A stretch of 29,394 bases of DNA from positions 26,613-56,006 of the forward strand of contig QZLH01000849.1 of NCBI GenBank assembly GCA_003833135.1, in the 5' to 3' direction. Shown piece by piece: positions 10,161 to 19,382 of this stretch; position 1 is the stretch's first letter; every line of letters starts with the position of its first letter. The translations under genes and the position numbers were made by a program. The notes under the pieces are model-generated. The model was not told the DNA's origin, did no database searches, and saw only the letters and a list, made by a program, of their open reading frames with translations. The stretch comes from Oehlia diaphana. Its lineage: Eukaryota; Glomeromycota; Glomeromycetes; Glomerales; Glomeraceae.

Positions 10161-11058
10161 TTAAATTGTACGTCGATTTCTTTTTATACTATAACACTAC
10201 ACGAATATTAACGCAATTTTTATATAATAACTTTGCTAATCTTTGCCGATCTTTGCAAAATTTTCTAATTCTCTATTTTTTTCAGTTTTTTAATTTTTCG
10301 CATTTTTGGCACATTTGTAATACCTTTAAAAACCGTATGTACTGTATATCAAAAAGAGTTTATAATGCTTTTATATAAGGATGTGATAGTGGTGTAATAA
10401 TATATTATGGTAAAAAACAAAATCAATTTAAAATTTATAATTTTGTAATATAATTTAGAAATTTAGTAGTATTTAATTCATTAAATTTTCATAATAAAAA
10501 ACCTGCTTATTATTATTGTCAACAAAAATAAAATTTATAATACAATAAATATATATGAATCTGATTAATTAATTCTGGCTAAAATTTTTATAATGCTAGC
10601 AAATTTTATAATACCATTATAAATTGTTAATTAATATTTTAACTGGAAGTAAAAATATAATTTAATACATTATGATTTGAACAAAATCAACTCAGTTTAT
10701 AATTTAGTTTACTTATACTTTAACTGAATTATTAAATTACAGTTTAATTCTAATTTATAGGCAATTTCTATTTGAATACAGGATATTTGAACCTGAGTTA
10801 TATGATTATTACCATTTTAACTAATAGTATAAACTTCAAAATTAATAGATAAATGAATTTTTGCCTACTCTACAAGTTTACCTAAGGCATTAAAGGTGTT
10901 TTTGAATGTCAGTTTTAACTTTACCTATAAAAACAAAAACAAAAATAAAAATAAAAATAAGAATATTTAATAAAATAAAATTAATAATAAAATATATGTC
11001 TAAAATTATAAATATAATTGAAAATAGAATAAAAATATTATTTTAGAACTATCAATCC
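10161..11058. other. AT-rich intergenic DNA, no gene seen
   Basis: Only short, AT-driven frames occur (for example 10166-10378, Phe/Tyr/Asn-rich). A purine-rich A-run with interspersed T or C occupies about 10925-10965. No RNA gene or transposase remnant is visible. Confidence 0.5.
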
Positions 11059-11337
11059 CACTGGTAAAAAAATGGTCTATCCTACACATATCTTACACAT
11101 ATCTTATACATATCAGGTACTTAAAATGTAGAAAATCATACACAAATAATACACATATAATATATATATTGGGTACTTATATACATTGTATACCTATTAG
11201 GTATCTGATATATGTATGATATATATATTAGTACCCGATATGTGTATGATATATGTATTATTTGTGTATGATTTTTTACATTTTGAGTACCTGATATATG
11301 TAAGATATGTGTAGGATAAATCATTTTTTTACCAGTG
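11059..11337. mobile_element. Full-length foldback MITE with CACTGG ends
   Basis: The whole 279-base unit is an imperfect inverted repeat. The left half starts CACTGGTAAAAAAATGG and the right half, reversed, starts CACTGGTAAAAAAATGA; both continue with TATCCTACACATATCTTA-like and CATACACAAATAATACA blocks. The centre carries short GGTAC / GTACC motifs. The same three bases, TCC, flank both ends (11056-11058 and 11338-11340). CACT(A/G) ends with a 3-bp target duplication are typical of the CACTA/EnSpm (CMC) superfamily, so a non-autonomous CACTA-like element is suggested. No coding capacity is seen. Confidence 0.8.
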
Positions 11338-11458
11338 TCCAGTAATTTTTTGCTTATATATAATGTAACCTTATCAACTTTCTTTTTTATTGAAATCCAA
11401 TCCTCACATATGTATTTCCTTACAAAGGTATCCATTGATTTCTTTACCAAGGAGACTG

Positions 11459-11810
11459 CTTTACTAAAAATGGTCAATTTTTTGAAATGATTTTGTAATA
11501 ATTTTAACATACTACAAAAATACATTTAATACATCAAAATGATTTTGTTATACTTTTATCATTATTTTGTAATTACATTATATCTAGGTCTATAAAAATA
11601 ACTCAAAATAATATTTTAATGTTTTTGCTATTATTTTATTATTATTATATAATTAACTTTGATATTATTTTAATATGTTAATTTCAAAAATACCTCAAAA
11701 ATATATTGATATATTTTGAAAATTTTACAAAATAATTGCACAATTATTTTGAAAGCCATTGTATCTAGGTTTATAAAAATATTTCAAAAAATTGGCTATT
11801 TTTAGTAAAG
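11459..11810. mobile_element. Second foldback MITE with CTTTACTAAAAAT ends
   Basis: The left end (from 11459) reads CTTTACTAAAAATGG then TCAATTTTTTGAAAT. The right end reversed (from 11810) reads CTTTACTAAAAATAG then CCAATTTTTTGAAAT, about 30 bases with only a few mismatches. GACT occurs one base outside both ends (11454-11457 and 11812-11815), compatible with a short target duplication, though the exact edge is uncertain. The interior is AT-rich with TCTAGGTTTATAAAAAT / TCTAGGTCTATAAAAAT repeats and has no gene. It lies about 120 bases from the CACTGG MITE. Confidence 0.7.
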
Positions 11811-11812
11811 TG

Positions 11813-12031
11813 ACTTTTATAATCGATCTATTTTTCCTGTTTGTAGATCTTTAACTTTATTTGAAAGTTTATTTGAATTGTCCTTTACTTTGGATTAATA
11901 AATGGTTTATAAAAATAATATTAGAATAATTTTATATATATATTTTTATATTTTTATTATTTCAATAAATTCATAAATATGCTGTAAAAAAAAAAAATAA
12001 TAAAATTATTATTTATTAGTTTGCTATTTAC
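11813..12031. other. AT-rich spacer between MITE and MULE
   Basis: No gene or clear repeat. It separates the second foldback element from the left terminal repeat of the Mutator-like element. Confidence 0.5.
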
Positions 12032-12050
12032 CACCACTGGTGGTCAGCAC
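12032..12050 (+). repeat. Left terminal inverted repeat of the MULE
   Basis: It starts CACCACTGGTGGTCAGCAC and matches the reversed right end CACCACTGGTGTTCACCAC at all but two positions. CACCACTGGTG is itself nearly palindromic. Confidence 0.7.
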
Positions 12051-12053
12051 CAG

Positions 12054-12083
12054 TATCACGTGATCATATATATCACGTGACTT
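12054..12083. promoter_or_regulatory. Two CACGTG boxes inside the left MULE end
   Basis: TATCACGTGA occurs twice (12054-12063 and 12072-12081). CACGTG is the core bound by many basic helix-loop-helix factors and could also be a subterminal transposase-binding motif. Function is inference. Confidence 0.4.
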
Positions 12084-12263
12084 CAAAATTTCTTAATGTG
12101 CAGAAATGAAATTTTTACTATTGTTTCTAATCTGTATGTAAAAACTGTAATAAATTTATACATTTAATAAAAGAAATTGATACAAAGCTAAATCTTTGTT
12201 TATTTTTTATTTGAGTGCAAGTGTACAACAATTAACTATTGCACTATTAACTGCCTTATCCAA

Positions 12264-14872
12264 CTAAACTAAGTATTCGTTTTCTTTGTTAGCGGATGAT
12301 TCAGCTTTGTATTTTGGACATCCACAGATATTATGACCTTTTCTGGAGCAATAACTGCATGTTTTCTGTACTGTTACATCATCGGGTTTTTCTGATGTAA
12401 TATGATTATTTTCTACCATCGATTTATACTGCTTTGGAGGTCATCCTTTTGGTTTGTGATACTCAGGATTTGATATATCAGGAAGAACGGATAAAGGTTA
12501 AAGATTATCTTGAATAGAAAATTCTTGCGAATCCTGTAATGATTCGGTACCTGAAAAAAAATAAAATTTTTAGTATTTTCAAAGCTTAAACCTATGCTAT
12601 ACAATATATGGTATCTATGGTATCCGAGAAAGAAATAATACTTACTCTTTTCAATGCTTAAACCGGTACTTCTACGATATTTCATAATAAATTGCGTCAA
12701 AATTCTGATTAATTCAGCTGTAACATCTTTCGTAACAGCGATTTGAATACTCGTTTTAGCTATAGACATCGCGGCACCATATTGAATTTTTTTATTGACC
12801 TTTTCTCTGATCGTCAGAGTATATACGTTATCTGTTCTTAATTGATTCATGTAACTCAATAGTATCGTTATATAATTTTTTTCACCATTTATAATCGTAA
12901 TAAAACCCATTGAGTTGGTAGGCGGATCTGAACTCAAATTAAACTAACGTGTATGAATGTGTGAAATATGAAATATCGCGTTGTCTGACTGAATAAGCAC
13001 CCTGAATTGATGATGGCATATCATTCCTTGATTGACAATAAACATACAGGTGCAAAGTAACGTCGCGTCTTTAAGTATAACAACGTAGTATGATTTGGAA
13101 GTTTTTGATGTAATATACGATACTTCCCAAATTTCAGTAATATCATTGTAAGATATACTATTAAGGAGTTCCCGCAAACGAATTTGAGATATATCATGTG
13201 AATGTCCTAATATACCTAATACGCTGTTATTAAAATTGGTTTCTTCGTCTTCAACCTAATTAATTGAAACCAAATTAGCTTGATAAAGCAACGATTGGTT
13301 CATTTGAGCTCTTTGAATTGATAAGGGAATAGCCAATAAATTCGCTTGCAATACAGAATCAAGTTCTTTGAAAATAGTGTTATAGGTTGATAGAAGCCCA
13401 ACCGACAGATTTGATCCATAAAAATCATTAATTCAGGTATAATGAGATTCCTTGTCTAATTCGCATTCAATGGTCATTACTAGCTCTTTTAACAACGTGC
13501 CTTGGTCAACAAGCTTTTTTATAACGCCATTTATCGATTTTACACGCTGTGTGCTTTCTATGCCCGCAGTAAATATTTTTGAAATACAATATCAAGCCCA
13601 AGATTCTCAACTAGGATAAATTCGTTTTTCAAGACATGGACGACATGGCTCATACTTGTCCAACATTTCTTGATATTTCGTATTGAATTATTCTTCGCTG
13701 TAGCTATTCCTCATAGTGTAAAAATCTTCAATGAAACTTGACACCATGTCACCTCGAAGCTTAGACTTAGCTTTTTTTTTTACATTTTCAAGGAGATGGT
13801 AAATGCATAATAAGTGGCGTGTTTGCGGATAAACTACCTGAACAGCTGCTATTATGGCTGGGTCACTGTCGGTAAATAAAACCTTAGGTGCAAGGTTGTT
13901 GGATGCTTGCAATATACATTGGAGAATCCAATTAAAATCGGCCTGATTTTCATATTTAGTCAACGCTTGTGCTACAATTCTTGTTTTATAATTATTGTCT
14001 ACAGCAACAAATAAACTGAACGCCATTTCATATCGATTTGTTTTCGAGGTTGTATCATATACAATAACATCATGATATTTGGGCCATAGATCGTTACATT
14101 AATAGCTAGTCATCCAAAATAGCCCAGTCAGCTCATTAGCCGGTCCTTCTAATCGTGGTATGACAACATAATCCAGATCGTCTTCCCGTTACTTTAATAA
14201 AAACAAAAGCATCGTGGCGACATCAGTTTTATTGTGAATTCTAACCCCCTGGAACTTTTGAATTGCATTATACAAGTTTTTTTTTGCAATATTATACTGG
14301 GAAAATTCTTGAACAAGCAGTTTATACTGCTGTTCAGCACCTAGATTTCCATTTGTGGTGTAGTGTTCGATTTTGTCAATGATTTGTTGTGGAAGCTGTA
14401 GATTTTTTGGTGCCAATTTGATAGTTTCTGGATCACATTGATGGTTATATTCCTGTACAAATTTGGTAAGATGTATGAGATTCGACTTTTTTCCAAGATA
14501 AAAACTAGTTTGCTACAGACAATTTATTTTGTACGATAAACATTCCCGGTGTAAACTAATATCTTCAACTTTCTTTGATTGATGAGTTCCAGATTTCCAG
14601 CAAATATATTCATGCTGTCGGATAATAGATTTATCAATAGGATCAACATCTTTGCGACTTTTAACTACTACAAACCCATTTTGTTTTGCATACAAATCAA
14701 TAATCACTTGGACTGATTTCCAATCATTGAATAAATCACCAATCGTTAATGCAACTTCATTTATGTTGACTATCTCACCATCTGTATCACTTTCATTATA
14801 ACCGGATAATTGATTTTCTGACACGTTATTGGTTTCTTGAGGCCAGGCTATTTCGTCTATTTTATTATCCAT
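12264..14872 (-). pseudogene. MULE transposase (FAR1-like, MULE DDE, SWIM, CCHC) with 11 in-frame stops
   Basis: Exon 1 runs 14872-12646, intron 12551-12645 has donor GTAAGT and acceptor TTTTCAG, and exon 2 runs 12550-12264 (TAG). Together they form one frame of 838 codons without a frameshift. Domain order: FAR1-like DNA-binding part (about 30-150); MULE transposase core (about 265-400) with D273 (YDTTSKTNRY), D335 in FTDSDPA and a candidate acidic residue near 393-394; SWIM zinc finger C607-x-C609...C619-x-H621; and a final CCHC zinc knuckle (CSYCSRKGHNICGC). Stops interrupt at 14513 TAG, 14189 TAA, 14099 TAA, 13688 TAA, 13607 TGA, 13592 TGA, 13433 TGA, 13256 TAG, 12944 TAG, 12498 TAA and 12441 TGA. 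Protein context suggests Gln, Arg or Trp at most of them, for example WA-stop-YC and KG-stop-PPK as Arg, and HTR-stop-F as Trp. The enzyme would cut and rejoin the element ends, but this copy cannot encode it if the stops are read normally. Confidence 0.9.
12551..12645 (-). other. Intron of the MULE transposase
   Basis: Donor GTAAGT after codon 742 (phase 1) and acceptor TTTTTTTTCAG. Removing it joins two frames that each carry recognisable transposase sequence. It shows that the source element was expressed as a spliced host-style gene. Confidence 0.8.
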
Positions 14873-14894
14873 AAGTAGAGGTAATACAATATGG

Positions 14895-14995
14895 ATGAGA
14901 GGGCTGGCTATTACTATTTTTTGATGAGAATTATATAAGGGAGTTGGACAGAGAGGGCTATTACTATTTTTTGACGAAAATTATATAAGGAAGTG
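14895..14995. promoter_or_regulatory. Tandem duplication upstream of the MULE transposase
   Basis: Two near-identical copies of a block with GAGAGGGCT, TATTACTATTTTTTGA and AATTATATAAGG lie at about 14899-14940 and 14951-14990. TTATATAA is a palindromic TATA-like core, so the duplication may be promoter repeats of the transposase gene, which starts at 14872 and is read leftwards. Function is inference. Confidence 0.5.
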
Positions 14996-15354
14996 TATTA
15001 GTGTGTATTTTAACCGATAGGGCTATATGATATTCACTGCAACCTAATAGAACAGTCACCTAATAAAGAACTACCGGCCAGAGATAGAGAAAAAAAATGA
15101 GAAAGCCCGTGGGTATATGACAGAATACAAGCTGCAGCAATAATACAATACGATACGAAGCTACCATTGTTTATAGCGAAGTAACGTGCAGCAATTTTTT
15201 ATTGTATATGATATAACAATATGGTAAATGATGACGCGTCTAATGAATACTAACGCGTTTAATCAAGAGGCTAGACGGGTTAAACTAAATTGTTAATAAC
15301 CAAATAAGCTGCATCCAGGGGCTATAATTTAATAGATAAATAATAAACATGTAA

Positions 15355-15378
15355 CACCAGTGGTGAACACCAGTGGTG
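15355..15378 (-). repeat. Right terminal inverted repeat of the MULE with internal duplicate
   Basis: CACCAGTGGTG occurs at 15355-15365 and again at 15368-15378, separated by AA. The outer copy is the exact reverse complement of the first 11 bases of the left end. Confidence 0.7.
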
Positions 15379-16822
15379 ATACGTAGTAAATTTCTTAATA
15401 ATTGCTTATTATAATATTAAAAATTTTCAGTTGCTTAAATTTTTGCATATTTATAAAATTTTTAAATATTATATATATAATAGAATTTATGTATAAATTA
15501 ATACAAATTATTATTTTAATTTATTGCAATTGATATTTTATTATCTATTAATAAATTTTTCTTGTATTATAAAATTCATTAAGATTTATAATTTAAAAAA
15601 AAATTGTTTAAATTGAACTGCTAATTGGTAAAATAATTACAAAATTTGTTTTTAGTAAATTTATTTTAACTTGTTTTATTTATTAATAAGTTTCAATTAA
15701 AATTATATTAGAATATTTAAAATTTTATATTTTTTAATTATTATTTATTATATAATAATATTTTTTATTTAATATTAATTTAAAAAAAAATATAAGTTAT
15801 AAGTAATTTTAACTTAGTCTCAGTCTCATATAGTTTGAAATTATTTATTAAATAATAAAAAAAGAAAAAGATTGCTAAGTTTATTAGTAATAATGATGCA
15901 AAATTAAAAATCTAATAAAATATTAGCCAAATTTATATTATAGTTTTATTACAATTAATTATTACTTTATATTTATTTTAGAAAAAAAAGTGATATTAAA
16001 ATAATTTTATAAAATTGTTAATATTTTATATTTTATTTATTTAATATATTTAATAAAGAATTTTTCTAACTATCATAAGGGGTGATGATTACCAGTGACT
16101 GAAATTATGATGATTAATCAGCATTAAAAAGTATAGTACCGGTAAAAATTGATAATTCTGGCCAATAGTAACCTGGTAATTTGAAGTAATTTGTTTATTT
16201 TATAGTATATTATTTTTAATCAATACTTAGCAATTATAATAAAAACTTAAAAATATTTTTGAAGCTTTATTTATATAAAAATTTCCTGGATTTTGTTTTA
16301 ATTTCACTAAACAACTTAAATAATAAAAGGCAATTTACTTTAATTAAAATATTAATTAAAGTGAAGAAATTACATTTTAAAAGTTTTTAAACAGTTAATA
16401 ATATTAAAAAATTTTCTAATTGATTTTAAGTGATTTGAGGGAGGTTCCTTAACCGCTTAACGTGCGTACGTACATCCTACCAGAGTTTAGGAGTTATGCA
16501 CTTGCACGTGATAGCGTTAAACTTAACTCCGGCTGGTGCGTACGTTAACTTTTATAATTATCTGATTATCTTAAAATCTAGTGATTAGATTTAAATGAAC
16601 TTATATTAATTTTGAGTTATTTTATATATACAGTATTTAAAACCCTTCTTATAGTATTATAGTAGGCTCTTCTAACATGTCTATGAGTTTTGACTTCTTG
16701 CAAATCTTAACTCTACTTGTTATGAACAGAAATCGCGTCCTGCAAAATATCCCATAGTAATTTCTTGTGTAAAAACAAAACATTAATAGCCGAACAAGCT
16801 TAAAGATCATGGTCAAACAAAA
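15379..16822. other. AT-rich intergenic DNA
   Basis: No gene is seen. A small island at 16440-16550 is richer in G+C and carries GTGCGTACGT twice as a direct repeat (16462-16471 and 16536-16545), plus TTAACGT words in opposite orientation. The rest is A/T runs with stops in every frame. Confidence 0.5.
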
Positions 16823-17865
16823 ATGCCTTTTGGAAGAAACGAAAAGCTTTTTAAAAAAGTTACGTATAATGTAGAGGAAGAGCAGTTTTCGTTCCTGGGA
16901 ACTCCAGCAGATTGCGTCTCTGTAAGAATACAGTGTATTCATGAAGTATGAGGTGGCGCTCCCCGCCCTCGTCTTGAGTGTAGGGTGATCTTCGGCGAGT
17001 TGCGTTCTCACGAAGTATAGGGTTCGTTTCGTCCTAAGCTTGTCAATGACTTTTATGAAATAGATTCTTATTATGTTTCTTTCTTTTTATTTTTTTTTAC
17101 TGTAATGAAAAAAAGGAACAAAGCTTTTTGGATGAATATCGAGAATATGCAAAGCGAAGGACTGATTGAGGAGAAACGGGTAAGAAAAATTAGTTGTTTT
17201 GTTTCATAAAGAATTCGACTGACAGCACAATGGTTTCTGTTTAATAGACTAGAATCAAACTTTACTTTCACTCGACTTTTTGATAAATCTACAACCAATC
17301 AAGGAGACGAAATTATGAATCTTTATGATGATGATAATCCAAAAAAGAAATTGAAAGGTGCGTTTGACCACAATACAGTTCAGTTTAGTAGCAACAGTGA
17401 CGATTTTTTTGATGATTTAGACATTGATACCGAAAGCGAGGAGGCATCAGAAGAAAGTGTGAGAACGTGCATGCGTGGTGAGGAGGAGACTGTTGACATA
17501 TGTCTCTACGTAATTTATTTTTAAGTGCTAGAATAATGTTCGTTTTATCAGCCCAAGACGATGATTTATTAATTATTCGCTAGGATTGAATTTGGTTACA
17601 CTCACCCACCTCTGAGACATATGAAATGACTATAACAAAACCAACTCTCAGCGAACATTCTATACAATATTTGGTCAAACATATTTCGGTAAATGTTAAC
17701 AATCAATGTGTAATCATGGGCTTGTCAATGCACTATCGGTAAATAAATATCAATCTCTTTTAGCTATATTCACTATTTTAACTACAAAAGTGGAGTTTTT
17801 TTCAAGGCCCAGACGCGTATACACAGCTAGCAAGTCTTAACAATCAGAATTGGAGGCGTAAATAT
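16823..17865 (+). pseudogene. Five-exon relic of unknown function with four in-frame stops
   Basis: ATG at 16823 (a further ATG at 16809 is in another frame). Exons fit in phase: 16823-16921 (GTAAGA donor), 17116-17179 (GTAAGA donor), 17253-17456 (GTGTGA donor, less certain), 17552-17738 (GTAAAT donor) and 17791 to about 17865. The frame is broken only by TGA 17167, TAG 17581, TGA 17587 and TAG 17828. The protein has an N-terminal part containing EEEQFSFLGTPADC, then an acidic linker with a run of Asp and Glu (contains DDFFDDLDIDTESEE), then a folded-looking part (contains KPTLSEHSIQYLVKHISVNV). Not recognised. The internal frame 17315-17524 is its third exon. The stops are compatible with Arg (TGA) and Gln or Trp (TAG). 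Alternatives: a frame through ATG 17106 covering exon 2, or fewer exons. Confidence 0.45.
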
Positions 17866-18049
17866 TAACCTTTGTTTTATTATTTGATGGACAAGCTGAA
17901 GCAAAGGTTAATTGTAATTTATTTGAATATTAATATAAAAAAAAGCGGTCTAGTTTACCTTAATTAACAGTGGAGCGGAAAACAAAAAGATATATACATT
18001 TATAAATTTAGATTATTCTTTTTTATTTCTTTATGTATATTCGTAAAAA
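17866..18049. other. Spacer with short inverted repeat
   Basis: TTAACCTTTG (from 17867) and CAAAGGTTAA (near 17902) form a 10-base inverted repeat across about 45 bases. No gene is seen. Confidence 0.5.
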
Positions 18050-19015
18050 TCAAAAAAAATCATCGCTTTTCTGCCTACGTTAAGCCCATCATTTGGATTG
18101 AGAATACTTCTATTCATAAGATCTTGAATTACAAAATGTAAATGTCTGAATACGTCTATAACCTGTTACCAATATATTGTAACACCTCTTCTACAACTTC
18201 TTGATTTATAAGGGATGTATTTTTAATATTTAAAATAGAAATGAGGATTTTTTGACTCATTTCTTCATTAATGTGGTAACTCAGATTGAAGTGCAGCTAG
18301 GTTTTGGTAAGCATCTCGGGAAATTGGCCCTTGATCAATAACTTTTGTAAATGCATCAATGCGCTGATTTTCTTTTTCGGGTTTTCTTCATTTTTATCAT
18401 GATAATCAGCCAAATAATTCTTATTTTGAACATTAAATCGGATTTCTTGCAAAATTGGCTGACCGCTTTAATTATAGAAATTTAGAGTTTCATTTTGAAA
18501 TATTGTATCAATATGTATAGAAATCACGAGACCTTTTTGTTTTAATAGATTCACTCAACATGCTAAATAGTTTAAAAGAATGAGAATGATTTTTTTTTCT
18601 ACATTTGTAGCATTTGTAGATAAAGAACAAGACCAAATACATGTATTCCAGAAAGATTTGCATGAGTGTTAGGATTTTTCCTCTATTTAAAACAAATGTT
18701 AAAACTAATGTTAAATAAAAATACAAAATTTTATTTAAAATGGTGTACCAACTCACAGGTATTTATTAGCAGCGTTAATTCTATTACGTATTGCTGAAAG
18801 TTCTTTTTAAACCAAATTCTAAAAACAGGTCATCCATCTGATTCATATTCAATTTCACATTTTATGGTATGTCGTAAATCTAGCTAGTTTGAACTAAATA
18901 ATTATCTGGAATTTTTAATTGAATTCTATTGCAAGAACGACCTGAGGTATAGCAAATTATGTTTTTTAAAGGGTAAAAACCTTCTTCAATAATAGTGTAT
19001 GTATAGTTGGTATTA
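18050..19015 (-). pseudogene. Frameshifted relic of a repeated protein family
   Basis: Coding-like pieces in family order lie on the minus strand: about 19010-18900 (contains YTIIEEGFYPLKNI and GRSCNRIQLKIPDNYLVQ), about 18875-18830 (contains TIKCEIEYESDG), about 18455-18365 (contains EIRFNVQNKNYLADYHDKN), 18380-18285 (contains DAFTKVIDQGPISRDAYQNL), 18275-18170 (contains NQEVVEEVLQYIGNRL) and 18150-18055 (contains SILNPNDGLNVGRK). They lie in different frames, so several indels have occurred. The ISRDAY...LNPxD...NVGRK order reminds me of a large family of unknown function in arbuscular mycorrhizal fungi; that is memory, not a search. The region between about 18500 and 18830 has no clear family match and may be an insertion or an intron. 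Confidence 0.5.
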
Positions 19016-19365
19016 TTTTATTCGAGTAAAAAAGGGTTTGGTTAGAGAAAGACAATGACAGAAGTAAATTGTCACGCTAATCGCATGTTAGTGTTACCAC
19101 CACTTCGCCACGCAGTCACGTGATGATAACAGAATGTGTGAAGGTATATGCGAATAAATGGATGCTTTTATTCAGTAATTATAAGATTTATATTAGAAAT
19201 GGATAGTAATAAAATAAATTATGAAAATAAATAACAATAAAAAAATATCATAAAAGAAACAAATAATATTGCCGCCTTGGCCAAAATTACAGTAATATTA
19301 CCAATAGTAAAAAACTACAACTAAAACTAAAACATCACGTTCAACATGTATATTTATACTTCTCT
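19016..19365. other. Intergenic DNA before the LINE
   Basis: No gene is seen. A CACGTG box lies in CAGTCACGTGATGA at about 19115. The last bases hold the original LINE target. Confidence 0.5.
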
Positions 19366-19382
19366 CTAGTCACGTATAACTT
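19366..19382. repeat. LINE target-site duplication, 3' copy
   Basis: CTAGTCACGTATAACTT, identical to 22238-22254. On the minus strand it directly follows the element's poly(A) tail. Confidence 0.93.

Larger units (their letters stand above)
12032..15378 (-). mobile_element. Mutator-like DNA transposon (MULE), nearly complete
   Basis: The element is bounded by short terminal inverted repeats: CACCACTGGTG at 12032-12042 and its reverse complement at 15368-15378, with about 16 of 18 positions matching when extended. The right end carries a second copy of CACCAGTGGTG at 15355-15365. One transposase gene fills most of the interior on the minus strand. The left subterminal region has two TATCACGTGA boxes (12054-12083), and the right one has a 50-60-base tandem duplication around TATATAAGG upstream of the transposase. 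MULEs normally leave 8-10-bp target duplications; none is visible, so it may be lost, or the true ends may lie slightly outside. Confidence 0.8.

Noticed and set aside
11136..11525. 129-codon minus-strand frame
   Set aside because: It runs through the right part of one MITE and into the next; the Tyr/Ile-rich peptide comes from TATACATA-type repeats.
12023..15387. Target-site duplication for the MULE
   Set aside because: The nine bases outside the two terminal repeats do not match, so none is claimed.
17019..17035. GGGTTCGTTTCGTCC as a tRNA B box
   Set aside because: No matching A box, acceptor stem or cloverleaf surrounds it; no tRNA was found elsewhere in the window either.
16649..17298. 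Minus-strand frames at 16649-17011 and 17071-17298
   Set aside because: They are antisense to the phase-matched exons of the plus-strand relic and rich in Phe/Ile/Leu, as expected of shadows.
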